Source: Trinickia sp. Y13
GTDB lineage: Bacteria > Pseudomonadota > Gammaproteobacteria > Burkholderiales > Burkholderiaceae
Assembly (NCBI RefSeq): GCF_029522115.1
Contig: NZ_JAKWFK010000003.1
Span: forward strand, 248,001-312,000
Length of the DNA: 64,000 bases
Reading direction: 5' to 3'
Both the position numbers and the translations under genes were made by a program. Shown here in pieces: positions 60,167 through 64,000 of this stretch (within the stretch, counting starts at the first letter, position 1; the number at the start of each line of letters is the position of its first letter). The notes beneath the pieces are model-generated. The model was not told the origin of the DNA and searched no databases. It saw nothing but the letters and a program-made list of their open reading frames with translations.

Positions 60167-62023
60167 TCAGAACGCCTCGTCAGGCAGCAGGTAACGCCAT
60201 TTGCCTTGCGGCAATGCACCTAGCGCAATGCGTCCCATTCGAACGCGCTTCAGACCGACCACATGCAGGCCCACGAGCTCGCACATCCGGCGAATTTGAC
60301 GTTTCTTACCCTCGCGCAGCACGAACCGCAACTGTTCGCCATTTTGCCAACTGACCTTGGCAGGCTTGAGCGCCGTGTCGTCGAGGGACAGCCCGAAGCG
60401 CAGCAGCGCTAGCTTGTCGGCGGGGAAATGCTGATCGATGTCGGTCGTGCGGTCGCCGTAGGTGACGCGTACGAGGTATTCCTTTTCGACGCTCGAATGC
60501 TCGCCGATCAACTGTTTGGCGATGCGGCCGTCTTGCGTCAGCACGAGCAAGCCTGTCGAATCGATATCGAGCCGGCCCGCCGGTGCGAGCGTGCGCAGGT
60601 GGCTTGGCGCGAAGCGCGTGGTCGCGCGATCGCCTTCCCAGCGATTGGCCGCGGTGATCAACGTGATTGCCGGCTCGTAGCCGTCTTCCGCTTGGCCGGA
60701 AACGTATCCGACCGGCTTATGCAGCAAGATCGTGACTTGGCGCGATTGCGCGACGTGGGCGTCGCGCGTCACGTCGATGTGTTGATCGGGGCGCACGCGA
60801 GCGCCGAGCGTGTCGATGCGTTCTCCGTCGACGCGCACCCAGCCGTTTTCGATCCATTCGTCGGCTTCCCTGCGAGAGCACAGGCCGAGCTCCGACATCC
60901 GCTTGGACAGCCGGACGAGGCCTTCGGTGTGTTCGGCGTCCGGGGCGCCGCTTGCACGGGCTGCCCCTTTGACGGGCGCCGCGCCGCGCTTTGCCGTCGT
61001 CGCGCTTCTGGCCGCATCCTCGCGCTTGCCCGTTGGCGCTCGGCTGTGCGTTTCGGACGACGCTCCTCGCCGTTCACGATTGCCCGCGGGCGCTTTGGCG
61101 CTTTGCGGCGGGCGGCCGCCCGCGCGACTTCCTTCGCTACGCGCTGTCGGTCCGCTGCCGTACTTCACCGGGTTTGCAATCTTGGGTGAGCTCGGCTCGC
61201 GTCCGGTGCGCTCGGTGGCGCTTCGCGCAGGCCGGTCGCCACGGTCGGCTGCCCTGCGGGCGGGAGCGTCGGTGCGCTCAGCGGGGCTGCGAGCGGGGCG
61301 ACCGGTGCGCTCAGCGGCGTTTCTGGTTGGCCGATCGCCACGGTCGGTTGTTGCCCCGCGAGCGGGACGGTCGGTGCGCTCGGTCGTGCGTCGGGCGGGA
61401 CGGTCGCCCCGGTCAGACGCGCCGCGCGCTGGGCGGTCGCTTCGTTCAGCCGTATTTCGGACCGGGCGGTCAGCCCATTCGCCCACGCTGCGGGCAGGAC
61501 GGTCACCGCGCTCGGTGGTGGCGCGGCCCGTCCGGTCCGCTTTTTCAGCCGCGCTGCGGCCCGGACGATTCGTTCGCTCAGCCCTCGGATCGCCCTCGGC
61601 AAAGCCGCGATTGCGTGTGCCTGGTGCGTCGCCCAGCTTGCCCGCGGAGCGGGGGCGATCCGTATCACGCGGCGTGCGCGCTTTTTCGCCGGATGGCGAC
61701 CGCGCGTCGTGGGCCTGTGCCGGCCGCGGCGCGCGACGCACGCTCTCCTGTCCCCCGTGCGACACCGCCTTGGCGGCCGCGCTAACGCGCTTGCCCGGTG
61801 CCGCATCGCGCGGCTTTGCCCCCGCGCCGCCGCGCTTGGGCATGGCAGAAGCGGGCGCCGAGGCTTTATCGCGCGCGCCTGTCTTGGCCTCGTTACCGGA
61901 GGCGGCCGGATGCGCTCCCTCCCAAGTTCGAGGCGTTTTTCGCGCCGACGGGCTGCCGGTACGAACGGGGGCGCGGCTCGGCGATGCCGGGCGCGGATGC
62001 TTGGCTGTCAGTTTGACGCGCAT
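60167..62023 (-). CDS. Large-subunit rRNA pseudouridine synthase with long repeat-rich N-terminal extension
   Basis: A 618-residue protein with the RsuA/RluB/E/F-type core in its C-terminal 250. An S4 RNA-binding domain ([30 protein letters not shown], 371-400) precedes the catalytic domain, with Asp486 in [18 protein letters not shown] and [25 protein letters not shown] near the end. EKEYLVRV and the last part resemble RluF/RluE. Residues 1-365 are basic and low-complexity, with about eleven copies of an 11-residue repeat (ERxDRPARxxx, about 148-275). The extension probably binds RNA non-specifically. It starts seven bases after the glnD stop and is likely in the same unit. Confidence 0.9.
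   Translation of the reverse strand: MRVKLTAKHPRPASPSRAPVRTGSPSARKTPRTWEGAHPAASGNEAKTGARDKASAPASAMPKRGGAGAKPRDAAPGKRVSAAAKAVSHGGQESVRRAPRPAQAHDARSPSGEKARTPRDTDRPRSAGKLGDAPGTRNRGFAEGDPRAERTNRPGRSAAEKADRTGRATTERGDRPARSVGEWADRPVRNTAERSDRPARGASDRGDRPARRTTERTDRPARGATTDRGDRPTRNAAERTGRPARSPAERTDAPARRAADRGDRPARSATERTGREPSSPKIANPVKYGSGPTARSEGSRAGGRPPQSAKAPAGNRERRGASSETHSRAPTGKREDAARSATTAKRGAAPVKGAARASGAPDAEHTEGLVRLSKRMSELGLCSRREADEWIENGWVRVDGERIDTLGARVRPDQHIDVTRDAHVAQSRQVTILLHKPVGYVSGQAEDGYEPAITLITAANRWEGDRATTRFAPSHLRTLAPAGRLDIDSTGLLVLTQDGRIAKQLIGEHSSVEKEYLVRVTYGDRTTDIDQHFPADKLALLRFGLSLDDTALKPAKVSWQNGEQLRFVLREGKKRQIRRMCELVGLHVVGLKRVRMGRIALGALPQGKWRYLLPDEAF
61199..61582 (-). repeat. 33-bp degenerate coding repeat in the pseudouridine synthase gene
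   Basis: About eleven in-frame units of 33 bases encode ERxDRPARxxx. Individual units read [33 protein letters not shown] and similar; one unit has an extra Thr. Units differ at the wobble and end positions. Confidence 0.75.
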
Positions 62024-62029
62024 AAAGTC

Positions 62030-64000
62030 TCACACGGCGATCGCGCGCAGCAATTCGGTCTCGACCTGGATTTGCAAGCGGTTATCGGAAAGGCCGCGTC
62101 CGTCCAACAGGAACACGTCCTCGACGCGCTCGCCGAGCGTATTGATCCGCGCCGCATGGACGCCGACCCGATGCTCCGCCAGCACGCGCGCGATTGAATA
62201 AAGAAGCCCGGGCCGGTCGTTGGCCGATACGGACAGGATGTAGTACTGCCCCCGCTCGTCGGCTCGCAAGTCGACGCGCGGGGTAATTGGAAAAGTCCGA
62301 GAAAGCCGCGAGAGGCGGCCTTTGGAGGGCTCGGGCAGCGGCGCATCGGACGAGAGTCGAGCGCCGAGTTGCTGCTCGACGAGATTGGCGATATCGCGGT
62401 ACTGCACGTCGTCCTGCTCGGTGTGCGCGACGATGAAATTATCGAGCGCGTAGCCGTGGCGCGTCGTGTTGATGCGCGCGTCGAGCACGGATAGGCCATT
62501 GCGGTCGAAATAGGCGCAAATGCCGGCGAACAGGTCGGAGCGATCGCGCACGTAGACGAGCACCTGCAGCGCCTCGCCAATCGGTGACGGGCGCGCCCGC
62601 ACGATTGGCGTATCGGTGCGAACGTGCCGATAGAGCACGCGCGTTTGCCAGGCGATGTCGGCCGCGTCATGGCGCAGGAAGTAACCGACGTCGAGTTCGT
62701 CCCACAGGGCGCACTGCGCATTGTCGGGCACGGTCTCGAGGCGCAACAGCGCGAGCGCCTGCTCCTGCCGGGTCTTCAGTTCCGAATGCTCGTCGGGGCT
62801 CGCGCCGCCCAACACGGCGCGGGTCATTCGATAGAGGTCTTCGAGCAGCTTGCCTTTCCAGGTGTTCCACACCTTCGGGCTCGTGCCGCGGATATCGGCG
62901 ACAGTCAGCAGATAGAGCGCCGTGAGCCGGCGCTCGTTGCCGACCAATTCCGCGAATTGCTTGATGACTTGTGGATCGCTCGTGTCTTGTTTCTGCGCGA
63001 CTTGGCTCATCGTCAGGTGGTGCTGAACCAGCCAGACGACGAGAGCGGCATCCTCTCTATCGATGCCATGCTCGCGGCAGAAACGCCGCGCATCGGCCAT
63101 GCCGAGTGTGGAATGATCGCCGCCGCGACCCTTGGCGATGTCGTGAAACAGCGCCGCGACGTAGAGCACCCACTGCCGCTCGAAGTTGGCCATCAACTGG
63201 CTGCAGAAGGGATACTCGTGCGCATGCTCGGCCAGCGCGAAGCGGCGCAGGTTGCGCAACACCATCAAGATGTGCTGATCGACCGTGTAGACGTGATAGA
63301 GGTCGTGCTGCATCTGCCCCACGATCCGCCGGAAATTCAGCAGATAGCGGCCGAGGACGCTCGTTTGATTCATGAGCCGAAGCGCATGCGTGATGCCCTG
63401 CGGCTGCTTGAGGATTTCGATGAATTGGCGGCGATTCTCGGGATCGCGCCGCCAGCGCGTATCCATGATTTCGCGCGCGTTGTACAGCGCGCGCAGCGTG
63501 CGCGCCGACAGGCCTTTCGTGCCTCGCGTGGTCTCGTAGAGCAGGAACGCTTCGAGGATCGCCGCGGGCGTGCGTTCGAACACGTCGTCGCTCGCGATCT
63601 CGATCATCCCTTGCTTTTCGACGAAGCGCTCGGACAGCACGCGCGTGACGCCACTCGTGCGCGGGAACAACTGCGCCTCGATGTTTTGAATGAGGATCGT
63701 CGCGAGCTGCGTGACCGCCTTGGCAGCCCAGTAGTAACGCCGCATGAGTTGCTCGCTCGCACGGCGTGTCTGGGTGGCGGTGTAGCCGAAGCTTTCCGCC
63801 GCGGCCGTTTGCAAGTCGAACACGAGCACATCCTGGCGCCGCCCGGCGATCACGTGCAGCCGCGCGCGCAGCATTTTCAGGAAGCTTTCGTTGCGGCGCA
63901 GCTCGCGCGCTTCGCGTGCCGTGATGAGGCCGCGCTCGTCCAACTCGCGCCAACTGCGGCCGAACCCCGCGGCGCGCGCGATCCATAGGATCAGTTGCAG
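62030..64000 (-). CDS. glnD: [Protein-PII] uridylyltransferase GlnD, 5' part beyond the window
   Basis: The bifunctional nitrogen sensor that uridylylates and de-uridylylates PII proteins. The 657 codons visible lack the first part of the nucleotidyltransferase domain, since the frame is open to the right edge ([20 protein letters not shown] is already inside the protein). The HD domain has [18 protein letters not shown], and the C-terminus has two ACT domains ([24 protein letters not shown] and [22 protein letters not shown]). It senses glutamine through the ACT domains. The pseudouridine synthase gene follows closely downstream. Confidence 0.95.
   Translation of the reverse strand: MQLILWIARAAGFGRSWRELDERGLITAREARELRRNESFLKMLRARLHVIAGRRQDVLVFDLQTAAAESFGYTATQTRRASEQLMRRYYWAAKAVTQLATILIQNIEAQLFPRTSGVTRVLSERFVEKQGMIEIASDDVFERTPAAILEAFLLYETTRGTKGLSARTLRALYNAREIMDTRWRRDPENRRQFIEILKQPQGITHALRLMNQTSVLGRYLLNFRRIVGQMQHDLYHVYTVDQHILMVLRNLRRFALAEHAHEYPFCSQLMANFERQWVLYVAALFHDIAKGRGGDHSTLGMADARRFCREHGIDREDAALVVWLVQHHLTMSQVAQKQDTSDPQVIKQFAELVGNERRLTALYLLTVADIRGTSPKVWNTWKGKLLEDLYRMTRAVLGGASPDEHSELKTRQEQALALLRLETVPDNAQCALWDELDVGYFLRHDAADIAWQTRVLYRHVRTDTPIVRARPSPIGEALQVLVYVRDRSDLFAGICAYFDRNGLSVLDARINTTRHGYALDNFIVAHTEQDDVQYRDIANLVEQQLGARLSSDAPLPEPSKGRLSRLSRTFPITPRVDLRADERGQYYILSVSANDRPGLLYSIARVLAEHRVGVHAARINTLGERVEDVFLLDGRGLSDNRLQIQVETELLRAIAV

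Overview
The window is high-GC chromosomal DNA of a betaproteobacterium, most likely Burkholderiaceae (Burkholderia/Paraburkholderia/Trinickia type). This rests on codon and base bias and on gene neighbourhoods usual for that group: gltX followed by tRNA-Ala(GGC), dapC-dapD-arsC-like-dapE-prmB, smc-zipA-like-ligA-def, tsaB-rimI-UDG, and glnD next to an rRNA pseudouridine synthase. The species assignment is inference; no rRNA gene is present. No phage, transposase, integrase or CRISPR array was seen.

Layout. 0-5.4 kb: the 3' part of a YejF-type dual ABC ATPase, an NlpC/P60 peptidase, a patatin-like lipoprotein, gltX and tRNA-Ala. 5.4-21.7 kb: a large oxalate-catabolism region. It holds a ketopantoate-reductase-like gene, a small membrane ORF, two paralogous FCD-type GntR regulators, a LysR regulator, an OxlT-type oxalate/formate antiporter, oxc, two CoA transferases of the Frc family, a free-standing PAS protein, two unrecognised small proteins, an FAH-family hydrolase and pntAB. 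21.9-22.5 kb: a tandemly duplicated tRNA-Glu/tRNA-Asp unit. 22.6-30.3 kb: GNAT, AraC, a GGCT-like protein, and the glyoxylate-shunt genes aceB and aceA with a HAD dehalogenase, a LysR and a universal stress protein between them. 30.7-46.4 kb: an RhlE-type helicase, acyl-CoA-binding protein, tsaB, rimI, UDG, a DUF1853 protein, thiD, lplT, alr, radA, an AMACR-like CoA transferase, a YheS-type ABC-F protein, glutathione peroxidase and cardiolipin synthase. 46.5-64 kb: lysoplasmalogenase, prmB, the dap genes, smc, a ZipA-like gene, ligA, def, a pseudouridine synthase with a long repeat-rich N-terminus, and the C-terminal part of glnD, which runs off the right edge.

How the parts work together. 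OxlT imports oxalate. An Frc-type transferase makes oxalyl-CoA, Oxc decarboxylates it to formyl-CoA, and transferase turnover releases formate. PntAB in the same block could supply NADPH, which assimilation of oxalyl-CoA to glyoxylate would need. AceA and AceB handle glyoxylate a few kb away. A 17-bp motif, consensus TGGTATGTGATATATCA, recurs three times: upstream of the small ORF/GntR-1, of GntR-2, and over the likely -10 box of oxc. It is the best candidate operator for the GntR pair. A second motif, TTAGG-N3-CCTAA, has the T-N11-A form of a LysR box and occurs twice exactly inside the same block. Both Frc paralogues carry Gln where the Oxalobacter formigenes enzyme has Trp48, and the second also alters the glycine loop, so their CoA-donor specificities may differ from the classical enzyme.
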